DNA of 64,000 nt, from positions 31,289,276 through 31,353,275 of the forward strand of contig NW_027467782.1 of the NCBI RefSeq assembly GCF_004210375.1, written 5' to 3'. Below, one piece after another: positions 34,601-49,600 of the stretch (its first letter is position 1; each line of letters opens with the position of its first letter). Source of the DNA: Tachypleus tridentatus. Its lineage: Eukaryota; Arthropoda; Merostomata; Xiphosura; Limulidae. The position numbers and the translations under genes are program-made. Under the pieces are notes generated by a model. That model made no database searches. It had not been told where the DNA came from and was given only the letters and a program-made list of their open reading frames with translations.

Positions 34601-37600
34601 TAAGAATGATTAATTACACTAGAAATCTGTGGTACTTAAATATAACCTATGATGTTCTTTATATCAATGTGCATATAAAACAAGAAAAATATTTTACATA
34701 CTTCAGTTGTAAAATGTGACAAAACTTAGCAAACTGTGAAAAGTCAGTACACATTCATTGAGAAGGAGAGATCACTGTTTTTCTGTAATCTATGAGAAGT
34801 AATTGATATTTCAAGATTTACTTGTAGACAGTAATAATATGTATGTATATAAATATACATAAAATGTACTGTATTACAACTGAAATATGATTGTATTCTA
34901 CAAAATACTGGTCTTCAACAAAGTTATTTCATTAATACCACATATTTCATCCTCAGGAGTTTTCAGTTCATTTCTGTGTGCTTGTGCATCATAATGATTT
35001 AAAGATTTATGAAAAGAATCCAGTTTATGACTAACATTGTAATTGTGTCTGTTGAGGTTCACACAAATAGTGGTTTTTACTGTTTTAGTCACTGATGAAG
35101 TCATGATCAGAAAATTATTTTTGGGAGCAGTTTGGTCGTACATAAGTAGTTTAATATTTCACTGCATGTAGTAAGTCTGCAGCAGCCATTCCAGATGTAT
35201 GATAAATTTTAATTGTTTTTCATAAATTGGTTTTAATTCATAGTTTTAACACTTCACATTTTTTAATCTTTTTGTTCATTTTATTTAGTATGTTAGATTT
35301 TCTGTTTTTCAATGCAGTTTAAGTATCTATGTAAATCAGATGCAAGTCTCACATGAATACTGATCTTTTATTATAGGCAAACGTTATGAGCTGTATCTAT
35401 TGTGCTGTAACACTTGTATTTTTATTGTCATGTCATCCTGAAGCGAGGCTCTTTTAAATCATTACAATAATTAGTACTTCCTCACTATGAAATGGACTGT
35501 AGTACAGTGCACTTGGTTCAGGGTTAGAATTAACAGTGTGGAATATGTATTAAAGTTATTGATTTCATCTCTATCTACACATCTCCTTGTTCAATTCTCC
35601 ATGAGCCTGTTGTAGTCCAAAGAAACCTATAAGACAGTAGTTGGATGGAGACTTAGTTTTAATGTTTGAGTAATGATTATTTTGGTGATTGCACAATATT
35701 AGGTGGGATTTCTTACTGTTCATGTTTGAAATAATTCTGTGCAAAACATTTAGGGATTTGTATTTTGCAGCTACTTATAACTGTGTGAATTACTGTACTT
35801 GAATACCACACATTAAGGCCAATCTGAGGCTTAGTTTAATAAGCTGAGTGCTAGCTCAGCTAGTGTGCTTTCTGAAGAGAATAAACCATGGTTACTTAAA
35901 AATTTAATTTCAATGATTAGCCAAATGTCTCGTCATCTGATTAGTGACGTGCATGAATGGATTAAGGAGATTCCCACTATCCCCATGTCTACTATCTAGC
36001 AAAACCACAGCCAAGTGAACTGGCTGGGAGAAATCAGCTTAACCAGTCAAATGTTCACAGTTTGTCCTGCACAATTTCTCAGTGCAAAGTGTATTCACAA
36101 TTAAACTTATGTTGTTGTTGTTATAGTTTATGAAGAAAGGGTGATGTTTAAAAGCTTTTGTTTTTAGACCAGATATAGTTTACTTAATAAAAATGATCAA
36201 TTACAATGGAATTTCATGGTATGGATAAAATAACTTTTGTACCATTTAAAAAATGGTTACATAAAAAACGTTTTTTTTACATACCCCTTTTGAAACAGAG
36301 GTGGTGAAAATACATATTCTGATACTACATGTCCACTGAATGGCATAATATCATAACATTCATTTCAATTTCTATGACTCAATGACAGAAGCTGGATAAA
36401 AAAAATTTACTTACAACAAAATTTTTCATCAAATATTTCCTTCAAAACACTAATTTCAAATCAGGTGGTTAAGACACTCAACTTGCAACCCGTGCGTTGA
36501 GGGATTGAATCCTCGTCACAACAAACATGCTGGCCCTTTCAACTGTGGGGATGTTAAATGTGATGGTCAATCCCATCATTCACTGGTAAAAGAAGCAGCC
36601 CTAGAGTTGGTGGTGGGTGGTGATGACTAACTGCCTTCCCTCTAGTCTTACATTGCTAAATTAGGGAAGTCTTGCACAAACAGCCCTCGTAATGCTTTGC
36701 TCGAATTTCTAAACGAGTTTGGTTTTAAATTGGAAATTATAATTCAAATTTTTAGTAATCAGTTAAATTTCTAATTTATAAGTAAATATTGAAAAAAAAA
36801 CAATTTCTAAATATTAGTTTTTATGCATCATATGATATGCTCAAATTAGAGTTTGTGATGTCCAAATACCAAAGACTATAGTTTCTTATGAGTTAGGAGC
36901 TCAAATTACTGATATTGAGAAGTTATAATATGGAAAATTGAATCTCCCATCTTTTCTGCTTGCTGCATTTACTGAATTAGTCTCAGTGCCCCTACCTACC
37001 TCTTGACATTTTGGAANNNNNNNNNNNNNNNNNNNNNNNNNNNNNNNNNNNNNNNNNNNNNNNNNNNNNNNNNNNNNNNNNNNNNNNNNNNNNNNNNNNN
37101 NNNNNNNNNNNNNNNNNNNNNNNNNNNNNNNNNNNNNNNNNNNNNNNNNNNNNNNNNNNNNNNNNNNNNNNNNNNNNNNNNNNNNNNNNNNNNNNNNNNN
37201 NNNNNNNNNNNNNNNNNNNNNNNNNNNNNNNNNNNNNNNNNNNNNNNNNNNNNNNNNNNNNNNNNNNNNNNNNNNNNNNNNNNNNNNNNNNNNNNNNNNN
37301 NNNNNNNNNNNNNNNNNNNNNNNNNNNNNNNNNNNNNNNNNNNNNNNNNNNNNNNNNNNNNNNNNNNNNNNNNNNNNNNNNNNNNNNNNNNNNNNNNNNN
37401 NNNNNNNNNNNNNNNNNNNNNNNNNNNNNNNNNNNNNNNNNNNNNNNNNNNNNNNNNNNNNNNNNNNNNNNNNNNNNNNNNNNNNNNNNNNNNNNNNNNN
37501 NNNNNNNNNNNNNNNNCATTTAATGGTGGGACTAGAGGATACAGTTACAAATATTGGTAAGGTGGGAGTTGTCTTAAGCTAAGACAGTTTTATTTTTCTT

Positions 37601-40600
37601 ACAGGGTCATTAGCCTTTGGAAAGGTTTATCTTTGGATGTTGTAGAGACAGTAAATGTAAGAGAAAGCTTTATAACTATATAAGTGATAATAGCTGGCTT
37701 TGAAGTTTGCTTTATGTTTAAGTTCTCTCATAGTATAGAGAATAAGACAGCATAAAAGGACAAATCAATCTCTTGTTGTCCTTAAATGTTATATGACTTG
37801 AAATGATTTCAGATATCCAGCCTGTGCTATATATATATATTAGTTGCATATATATTATTTGTCCCTTTAAAGTGGATTACAGATTCGAAATTTTCAAAAC
37901 AGTTCATAAACCGGATTAGAACTTCAAAGAATATGGATGATTTGCTCATTTAGAAAGTCAATGGATGCACGGAAAATAGCCAGTGACAGTAAGCTGTTGC
38001 ATCTGGGTTTGAAAAGGTTAAATATCTGGTCTTGTAATAATAAAACATTTTAAATAATAACCAAGAAACCTATAATAATTATCTAAGAAAGTAAAATAAG
38101 AATGAGTTGATTCAATCACTGTCCAACAAAATCTTGACTTGTGTATTGACTGATGTTGGAAAACAACAAGCATATGTAATTGTGTTTGTCTATACTCCAT
38201 CTACAAGTCACAGAGATGCTAATGATCAATCAGTTTGTCACACTACTGCAGGATCTGCAAATAGTAATAAATATTTCATGAGATTTTTGCCAAAGAAAAC
38301 ACAAGTGGTGTTAGTATGACAGAAGTTGTTTTGAGTAAGTTTGAAGAAGTGGTTTTATCCCCAAAAGGCTTGTAAGGCTAAGAATATGGCAATGGAACCA
38401 ATATGAAGGTAAAAATAATAGCCTTAAAATTGAAGTCTTAATTTCAAGAGCTTTTTTTTTAAATGTCATGCAATGCAACAAGTACTCAATGAAAGCAAAA
38501 AAAGTTAAATTTCTGAAACTAAAATATTGGCTTAAACACAGCAACTATCAAAGAACTTCACCCACAGTGATGTTTAAATACTTGTTTTCAAATAACTCTG
38601 TGTTAAACTATATACACATCAATACTAATTTTATAAAAATATTAGAATTATTTAGTTTTACATTAAAGTACTCACAATCATAAATAATTTTAAAAGACAA
38701 GTAGCTTAAAATCCTATGAACATATAGAATATAAGACAGACAAAAAAATAATGAAAAATAACTAACTACCTTTTCCTCCAGCACCTGGTTGTTTGGCAAC
38801 TTCATATTCTCTACTCACTAGTTTCCAAGCTGTAATGATTATAAAGTGGATTAGGTAATTCTTTGTTAAGCAGCTAAAATCACACAAATAATTCAAGTTA
38901 TGAAAATAAAAACAAATGGACAACATAGTCAACTCATATACTGTTCTTCACTCACACACACAAAAAAAACTACAGTAAAATAATATGATTTTAAATTAGC
39001 CATTCTCCACAATGTTTTGTGCTAAACCTACCCTTTAAACATTAAAAAAAAGGTTTAAAACTAAGCCTTTTCTTCACCTGTAAATAAAAAAAGTTTTGAT
39101 ACCAAATCTGCTCTTCACTTGAAAATGTCTCATATTAAATATTCATTTACATTTTTTTAAACCATAAAAGTTATCACAAAGGTATATTAATTCACTGATG
39201 ATCACTAAACCTACTTTACAGAAAAGTTTCAGAGTAGAAAATCAAGGATGGTTTTGTTCTAATATCAAAAAGTGTTAGGGTAATAAAGAAAGATCTCTCC
39301 AATGCAAAAATAAGACACTTGGAAAACCACCATTAAAAAGTTATTTATAAAATTTTATTATTCCATTGCCCTTTGACCCATGCCTAACTAATAGTCTCAC
39401 CACACAAGATGTAATCACTCAGTGAAAATGTAGCTCAAACCACCATATTAAAATAAGTACACAAGCAGCACACAAGCATACCTCATAAAGAATTAATTTT
39501 ATTTCATTTTCACCTACTCTAACCTAATAAAATTTTCTAATTTTTTACACTTTATTTAGTTTTATAATACAAAATAAAGAATATACACAATAAACAAGAA
39601 ATATAGTACATACCTGTGTCATTTTTTTGTTGTTGATTGTCAATGAAAGTTAAACCTACTTTTTATTTTCTTTATACTAACAATACCAGTATACTAAATT
39701 TTTATTTAATTAAATAATGCAAATGAAAACACAGGATAATAACATGAACAAAGAGAACAATACTCCATAATTATAAATTACCTGGGTTTCTAACTACATG
39801 ATAAGAGTTTAAAAATAAATAAAACATTAAATTTACCAAAAAAGAGAATGACACAAATATTATGAAAACAATTCAAACCACATATGCACAAAATCATATT
39901 CTGTTTCAAATAATAGTTTTTTTTATAATTTTCTGCTCATAAATTTTGTCCTTCATAAGCAGCTTTTTTGTGTGTCACTATTTTAATATTTATATCAAAT
40001 ATGTTTTGGAACTCAAACCATAATATTATTTATTATCTCCTCTTGAAAAAACAATGTACATGAAAAACTTTTAAATCCTGTTGTGTTAGTATGTTATAAC
40101 AGCAAAATTACCTTACTTCTCCAACATTAATAAAGGAATACAACAGAATACAGAATTTTCTTTGTATAATTTACAATGGTAACTCCTAATGTGAAAATTC
40201 TGTTTTAAAAGTGCTGTGAGTAAGGCATTGGCACAAGAACAAGTCAAGATATTCAATTGTAAAATCATCATTAAAGCGTCAAATTAATACAGTGGTATCT
40301 CACTTCTCAAACAATTTGTTTTTCAAACATATTGTTTGAGAAAAAATATCTCGGTTGTTGAACATAAACTCTGTTCCCAAATTAAGCTGTTGTGGCCGAA
40401 CTCCTGAAATAACCCGACTGATGACCCAAACGACCCTTCAATCATTTTTGGCCCATGCCAAGCTTGCCCAAAACATTTTACCAGCACCTGTCACTCAGTC
40501 CACACCCCTGCTAAAATCTGCTGTGAATGTTCTCATTTTTCTTTTGTTTTCCTAAATATTCTGATTAAATTAGCCACCATGAGGTCAAAGAGGGATAATG

Positions 40601-43600
40601 AAAGCAACAAACCAAAAAAGAAAAGTTGTTAGAGCCACAATAGAGGTGAAAAAATATCTCATAGCGAAGTATGAGAGTGGTGTTTACATGTCTGACCTTG
40701 TTACACAGTTTAGTATGGTGAAGTCTACAGTCTGTACCATACTGAAAAAATAAAAGGTCATCAAAGGAGCTGATGTTGCAAAAGGAGTAGCAGTGCTTAT
40801 GAAACAAAGATCACAAACAATGGAAGAGGTAGAAAAACTGTTGTTGATTTGGATAAACAAAAAACAGTTAGCTGTTGATAGCATTTCTGAGACCATCATT
40901 TGTGAGAAAGCAAAGCAGTTGCATGCTGACCTCCTGAAAAACATCCCTGGAATGAGTGCTGATACAAGTGATGCCTTTAAAGCTAGTGGGGGGTGGTTTG
41001 AAAAATTTAGGAAGAAAAGTCAGGCAGAAACAAACCTCGTTAGGCAAGTTTTTATGGAGAAATAGGTCCAGTGAGTCTCAAACATGTTGTAGCAGTGCAA
41101 AGAGACAGAAAAGAGAAAGAACCTCAGTAGGAGAGCTACCCGATGTTTTTATGGAAGGAGACTCCCCTTCCAAACAATAATAACCCTCCTACTCTCCACG
41201 TTCCTCACCACCCCTCACTTATGCCATCAGCTCTCCTCAGCAGGTAAAATGCAGTTAAATTTCTTGTTTATAGTTTTTGTGGTCGACTTTATGCGTGTAA
41301 GTATTATTATACAAGTATAAATAAGCAAATACAGTCAAAAGACTTTTCATTTGGTTTGAGAATGATTCTTTTGGAGGCACAGAGAGATCCGTCTGCACTC
41401 GCACTGTAGCAGTGGAATGAAGTGCAGCATCATAGTCCAAGATGAAGTGATGGACAACAACTTTCAAGCCTCAAGGTAAGTAACATTATGAATTGTTTTC
41501 AAACGCTGCACCTATTTTTCTTCCAACCGTTTAGGGCAAGAACAAAAGCAAGATGGGTGAGAGCCATTGCAACTGATGCAATGAGGGTCCATTTTACACT
41601 CATAGGAATTGTGGTCCTTGCCACCATAACATGCACACATCAAAGAACCATGACATGACATCTTGGTGACCGACCCGTTGACACTGGAAACATCTGAGAG
41701 GGTGTGGAATGTAAGGCCATACCTTGTAATTAAGATAACCTGCCTTGATGGTGGCAGGTGGACATGGTGATGTAAATGTCAGAATGAGGACATTGGTCTG
41801 CATCATTATTCCATCTTTGCGAGTGGAGATACGCCTCACTATAGTAACTCCTTGAGTGGAGAAATCAGTGAGATTCTCTGACTCGGGGATGTTCTTCAAA
41901 TCCTTCTCAACAATAACTCCCCGTGATGAATTCAAAGTAGCACCAGGTGTAACCTCAATAGGTATATCCCCAATCGCCTTTGAATGCAAGAGTAGTTCAC
42001 TGTGTTGAGATATGGATGTTTCCACCAATATATCACAAGAGCGAAACTTCTTTACTGACTTTGGAGAGCCAGCAAGTCCCTCTAGTCCCTTCTGAAAAAA
42101 AAAAAAAAAAAAGAGATATCTGCCCTAAAGGTTTGTCTGAAAGAGAATGTAGTATAAGAAAATGAGGTACAACAGGTGTTACAGATGTTGAAGATTGCTG
42201 CTCAGAATCTTCAATACGTGGTCATTTACCTATGGACTGTTTCTTCACTATTTTATTTAGTATTTCTTTGGAGGATCCATAAAAAAATGAATATTTCAGT
42301 GCCCACTGATCTCACCCACCATGAAGCCCTACAAGGGGATGCACTACAATGCTAAACAAGGACACTGCAGCAATGCCAGGGTTTTGTGAGCACTATACCC
42401 AAACACCAGCATCAGATACAATGTCCACAACACCTGTTGAGAACATCCAACACTAGTACTTGGTTGACCCTTGCCCCAGTGAACCAGCCGACCAACCCGA
42501 GAGGGGCCAACTCAAGGGCACTTGTCTACAGGAATTAAAGGCCAAAGTGGTGTGTTAGAGTTAGACCCCTCAACCACCAGGATCCTCTCCTCCCCTTCAC
42601 GGGTCACCACGTACAGCAAACATGAGTGGATGTTTAGATCCCAGAGGAGGTGAACTGAAAGAACAGAACCTTCCCTGGGAGAATCCCTCACCATGTACAG
42701 GAATACACACCAAGGGGGGTAAGGTAAAGAAGTACAAAAGTTTAAATTTAGTGTCAAAGCTCAACATTGATAGTTACCTGATCACCCTGGCCAAGCAGAA
42801 ATTTTCTTTAGAGAAATGTATTTATACATGCAATTGTCTAAATCGACAAGTTTAAATTCAATGCTCTAAGCTTTATTCTTATCCATAATATGTTAAACAA
42901 ATGATTCACAGAGCATAATTTACAAAAGTAAGCTATGGTTTGTTGTTATTTTCCATTGTGGGTACCACAGTACCACCACTTCTAGTACTGGTTGAGTTTG
43001 TTTTTTTGCATTTTTATTGGTTGGATTTGTATTACAGGCACTGCTAAGATGTAAGTTTCAACTTATGGCTTATCTTGTAGTACGATAAGACTTAATTTAA
43101 GATCAACTTTTATCATGTTTCAGTCATTTGTATTCATAGAACCAATCTATTTTGACAGTTCTCCTTGGCTATAATTCTGCACTTTTCAATTCAGGTTTCT
43201 GAATCTTAAGCCTAACAGAACTACTGCCAAAGAAATGAGAAAGTGTATTGTGGTTCACCAGCTTTATCAATTCCAACTTCAAGAAAGTTCAAAATGTAAT
43301 GAATTGTTCTAGTAATTTAAATATTTATGTATGTCAAGTTCTAAGTGTTATGATGTCTACCAAGTTGACCAATATTTTGTTGCTACTTAATTCTCATGTG
43401 ATGTGCATAAAATAGTACTAATAACTTAAGTTGTATGATTACAGTATATGATCAGGGTAATCATTGGTTATACAGAGATCCTGAAATGCTTGATACATAG
43501 ATATGGATAGGGACTCCATAAACTATCAGTCAAAGCAACAGAATTTGGGAATTAAATTACTGGCAGCACAAGGTTATTTACTTAACTTCTGGCAAAGATA

Positions 43601-46600
43601 TTTACTGCTAACTATAAATAGCCATGATCAATTCAGAAAGGGTTACGAGATTAACTTTCATCGAAAATATCATCATACTGATTTTATTTTTTATCATATT
43701 AGTCTATTATTAGTTTTCAGTGAAGTAGCAAATATATATGTAGGTTAGTTCTGTCCAGTTATTAATTACTAATAAGCTGTAATAATAAGTTAATAGTTAA
43801 AAATTAGACACAGATGAGAATATAAGCTACCAATCATGACAACTCTTTAAAGAATTGGATTCCATATGACTCCCAGAGTCCTTAGAACCAGTTGCTTATT
43901 CACACATTCTTAACACACAGTTTACCAACTTTAATGACATTGACAAGTAAGAATATTTATATTTTGAAAACATTTGTATCCTCTGATATAATGGTTCATT
44001 GCTGAGGATAATTAAGTATTTGTGTGAAAATAATATAAAATACTTTTCCTATTTGCTAAAAAACTAATAATAATAATCAACACTGTGAGATGGATAGATT
44101 GTCTCGCTGCACAGTGAGACATTGTATGGTTAGTTGATTGTTCTAATCTTGTACATTACATGGTAATTGAATCATTTTGCCAATAGCAACATCAAGTCAT
44201 GAAGTAAGAGTTCCCATAAGAGCATGGATCTCATATGGGTACTCCTTAACATGCAACAAGGTAAAGCTCAGTCAGCACAAACAGTAACATACTCAAACCA
44301 TTTTATGGTATTTTTATGGCCAATTATAAGTGCACTTAAGTGTGCTGTTCTTATCAACCACTGAGGCACAATTTTCAAACTACAATGCAGCTAGTGGCCT
44401 CCAAAAATCAAAGGTAAAAAGATTATTCAGACTTTACTCAAAAGTTGGAGAGCACCAAGATATTAACTGCACTTGTATTAAGACATTGTTGACTTGTGTT
44501 GTGTCAAGTAAAGATTGTTCTAATTGTATGTCACATCATATGTTCAGTCCATTCATTTCTTAGCACAGACTCAGCTAACTGTAGCATAACTCAGTATAAC
44601 CTCACAAATTATCTTGCCTAAGTTACTCTTTCAGAAAATCAGTTGACCTGAAAGTACCATAAGAAGAACAGTCATAAATTAAAGTAAAATAACATAGGAA
44701 CTCACAACGAGGCATTGCAGAAAAGGATTACCAGAAACAATTTGCAAACAGTGGAGGCTCTGCATGTCAGTTTTAATGAATTAAAGATAAAGTGAATAGT
44801 TTATAGATGTATTAAAATATACAGATGACATGTAGTGATGGATGTGCAGATTAGATGTAATGAATTATACAAATAGGGACTTGGTATCCAGAAGGTAATG
44901 ATACTGTGAACAATGTACTACTTTTGACATGACTTATTATTTTTCCCTGCACATTATTTATAAATGCACAGTTTAGTCATTATTTATATTTTAATGAAAT
45001 ATTAATGGTGATATGTTAAATATAAAAATAATATTAGTTATTAGCTAGTAAACAATTTCACTTTAATTTCTGTTGTTGATCAATGGACTGAAATGAATAG
45101 CTTGAAAATGTAAATAAATGCTCTTTACTTTCTAAGCACAAGTTGATTCATTGTAGAACTTGGAATAAATAATGTCCAGATAATTATATGACTATCAATT
45201 TTATATCATCACTAGGAAAAGTTTCTGAAAGTCTGATAAAATATGTTTTGTAAATACATTTAACAAATTATAAAATTTTGTTGAATAGTCAATATAGCTC
45301 AGCATACAAAAATCTTGCCTTACTGATCTTTTTTACATTTTTTGAAGAAGTTACAGTTTATACTGCTGAGGGTAAAGTTGTGGATTTGGAGCATATGGAT
45401 TTTCAGAAAGCATCTGACAAGTTGTTACATGAAAGGTTTGTAAAGAAAATTATAGGTGTGGAGGATAATATGACCCCTTGATTGAAAAATAGCTGAATGG
45501 AAGAAAGCAGCAGGTTGTTGTAAATTGAGTTCAGTCAAATTGAATTAAGGTGAGGTTTCTCAGAGCTTTGTGTTAGAATCATTGTTTTTTTATTATTTAC
45601 ACCACTGACATAGATGAAATAATGCTCAATATATTGTTTAAAGTTGCTGATGGTAATAAGATCTTAGATGTTGCTGGCTGTAATACAGATACTGCTGGTT
45701 TATAAAGGATTTAGAATATTCAGTAGGTTAAACAAATAAATGTGAGATAGCTTCTGATGATGATAAATGTAAGGTACTTCATGTGGGTTAACTATCTAAA
45801 TGAAAAGTATAGTTTTGCTGGGAATAACCTGAAACACACACACAGACACAAAAGGATCTTAGTGTTCTGGTTGGTCAATCTCTTTAGCCATCCAAGCAGC
45901 GTGCTGCCATTAAAAAGACAAAAAATAGGATTTTAGGTTGTATCTACAGAAATATTAAATGTCTGAAAAGACCATAATTTCATTGTCTAGGATATTGGTT
46001 AGGCTTCACTTAGGGTATTGTTTTCAGTATCAGGTTTCTTATCTTAAAAAAGGACATTGAATTAGTAGAAAGGGTTCAAAGGAGGGCAACTAGAAAATAC
46101 AATGAATGAAAAAACTGTTACATGAGGACAAGTTAAATTCTCTGAAGTTGTTTCTTCTAGAAAACAGCTAAAGGAAGCTGATAAAGACATTTAACATTTT
46201 AAGGGGATTTACAATTTTTGTACTTAATGGTGAAAATGGTAAGACAAAATATAAATTTTGGCAGGTATTAGTCATCTTCAGATAATAGTTTTGTTTGTTT
46301 TTTTTAACAGAGTGTTTGGCCTTTGGGATGGGTTGCCTTCAAATGTGGTGGATACTGTAAATTTAAGAAAGTTTTAAGGGAGAAATTTCATAATATTAAT
46401 ATAAAGGCTAGCTTTGTGGGATTTGTTTTTTTAAAGTTTAGTTTAGTTGATGGGACAACCCTGATGGACCAACAAACCCACTGTTCTTGAATGTTGTCAC
46501 AACTGTTAAATAAAAATATTGTTTGCAACTCTGAGGTATTACTTTGACAACTATTTCATAAATTAATGTACTTCTAAAAATGTTATAATGCAAAATTACA

Positions 46601-49600
46601 CCATTCATCACTTTATATTCTTCTTCAGTTCATTATGGTACAGTTACAGAATTTCTAATTTGTTCATGCTACACACAAAAAACTTCATATCAATCATATC
46701 TATGATTACAAATTAATATTCATCAAACAAATGGTACAGGAAACATTAAGGGAGCTTCACAATGAGACAAAACTGTTTGACAACATTAGTAGAGCTTCAT
46801 AATGGGAACTGTTTGACTTTTGCATGTTATTAATTTTGAAAAATGCATGTGATTCTGGTAATCAAAATTCTGTGACACAATTGGAGTTAAGGAGTCTGAA
46901 AATATTTTTAAAAGGCTGATGAACTAGTACAAAACTGCAAAAGATAAACAGACTTGTACCAAATCATTTATTAGTAAATACATGAGGCAGACTAGGGGGA
47001 CATAAGTAAGGAAGATCCATTAAAAAAAAACATTTCAGAAAGCCTAATGTCCTCGCAAAAGATAAAACCAGTCATTCAGAAAAAAAACTGATATGCAGAA
47101 AAAAAATACATTAATATACATAATAAGATGTACAATCATCATTATTAGAATGCATCTTTTAATAATAAATGTTCAGCCATATCATCCAGGTCAGTAATTC
47201 CAAATATACAATGTAACAAGTAACGACAAGTTTTTAAATTTCCCAATATAATTAATATTTTTTTTATTATTTTAAAAAATAATCTAACTTTATGAAAAAA
47301 AAAAAATGAAAATGCTGCAAAAATGTTTTGTACCAAAAAGAAATAAAGCAGATACTTGCAACTAAAATAACTTGTAATTTCATCAGTAAGCACATTTGTA
47401 GCTAGTGAAAACTTTGTGGGTCTACTAAACTATGTTCACTACATTTAATGCAAATTTAACATTTCATTACTGATAAATGGTCTATGTGATGAATCATTAA
47501 ACTAACAACAATTTCCTTCTTCATACATCATAAATGCACAAGATCTGTTCTATGTATATCTCAAATTAATACAGATCTTGGAATAGATCAGTTCCTCAGG
47601 TAAAGTAAAACTATACAAGAAAATGTATGAATACTTACTATCATGAATGTATCGAGTTATTTCTTCATGCTGTGGCGTTATGTTTTCTTGATTGCTCTTT
47701 TGAATGTGAGATCTCCTGCCATTCACTTGTTGGAAATCTGGCTTAGGAGAGCTGCAAACATGAATTATAAAATAATACAATATGATTAAAATACTGTATC
47801 TATGGGGTTTAAATATTAAAATGTTACAAATATCAAAGTAAGAACTTTGACCTTACATACATACCTTATCAGATCTTACAGGAACCAATACAACACTTAT
47901 ATCATTATAAAATAATTTAAGATACATAATTAGAAACTGTCAGGCATAACAAAAAATTATTTACAAATTAAGAAAACATCTCATCACTATTAATCTTCTA
48001 ATGATGTTACTCAAACAGAAAGTAATGTACCAAGTGACAAACACCACAAAGATTGATAACAAGATACTGAATTAAACATTTTAAACCAACAATTATTACC
48101 TTTGTGACAAATTGATAAGACATCACATCCATATAACAACACTAATAATAAAATTAAAAACTGTTGAAAGTATGTTTAGTACTATGACTTGTTAAACATT
48201 TGAGTTTATATAAAGTTGAATAAGTAAGAACTTTTACTGATACATTTTAACAGACCTACTAAGGAGTGTTAGAAAAATAGTGAAATATGTTAAGTTTTCA
48301 GAAAATGTAATCAATATTTTAGTAATATAAGGGACAGTTATTCGAAGCTTCATTGATGTTTTTAGTTCTGTGTATTATTTGGAATTAAGCACAAAGCTAC
48401 ACACTTGGCTGTCGGTACTCTGACCACCACAGGTATCAAAACCTGGTTTCTAGCAGTGCGAGTCTAAAGATATAACCACTGTGCCATGGATGTGACTGTT
48501 CTGTATAAAAAGATCTTGTGTACATGTAATGGCATATTTCTTTGTAATCATGACATACTTTCAAACAGGACAAACTCTAGTCATGCTCATAGCATGATTT
48601 AAGTGCTCCTTTCCTTTAGCCAGACCACCACAATCAAACATGGTGGCTAGTCTATCTAGATTCTAGACTTAAATGACAAGTTGATGAGTTGAAATTATCG
48701 TCATGTTTTGATGATTCTACAAACAAAATTAAGTATTAATTAAAATGAAATAACATAATGCTTCCAAGTATTTTGGAGAAACAAATCATTTAAAGTTCAC
48801 ATCTTTTCCGTCATCCAGATAAAATGTAACATCCTTAATAAAAGTTAACAGACAATTAAAGCATGATTTTTCTTCCATGAATCCATGTTGGATTTCATTT
48901 ATGATATATTTCACTAAATCATTTTGTAAAGCTTCTTTCATTTGACTCTCTACAATCTATTCCTATAAAGAAATAAAATTAAATGGTTTATAACTTACAA
49001 TGCAACCATTACAACTCCTTTAGACTTTTTCTATGGCTAGTTCAAAGTGCATATGTAGTGATCTTTTGCAGTGTTAGGTTCAAATTTAAATAACTTACTT
49101 TATTATCAATATATATAAATAACCTTTACATCGAAATATACATTAGAGCCCTGTTACAACATGATTCATAGGGTCCATACTCCAAGAATGCATTATAGGT
49201 GAAATCATATGTTATATATTTTAATGAAGTATTATTCAAAGCACCAAGGCAATTTCATTGGATAAGCTTCTCAATTAGTCACAAAGCTGCCATCTCACTG
49301 ACTGGTTCTAAGTCTAATTATATGTTTTATTATCAAAAAACTGCTATTAAAGAACAGTGAAAGCATAACTGATAATGCAGTGGTTAATAAAGAATAGTTT
49401 TCTGAATATTAAACACTTTGCTTATTTAAATTCATATTCTCAGAAGAAGTGTCATCTAAAATGAGAAATTTGATAAAAAGTTTCATTTTATGGAACTGCT
49501 CATTGGGTGGCAATGAGTAATATCTGTCAGAAGTTTGTCATTCGGGGAGCACTTGTGCATCAACAATGTTCAACACATCACAACAACAACAAAAAAGGAT

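Noticed and set aside
36992-37560. Open frames of 170-185 codons
   Set aside because: They are made of unknown bases in the assembly gap.
42512-42757. 81-codon minus frame
   Set aside because: It has fair coding appearance but lies in the 5' UTR part of the ORF1-bearing LINE and is not continuous with ORF1.
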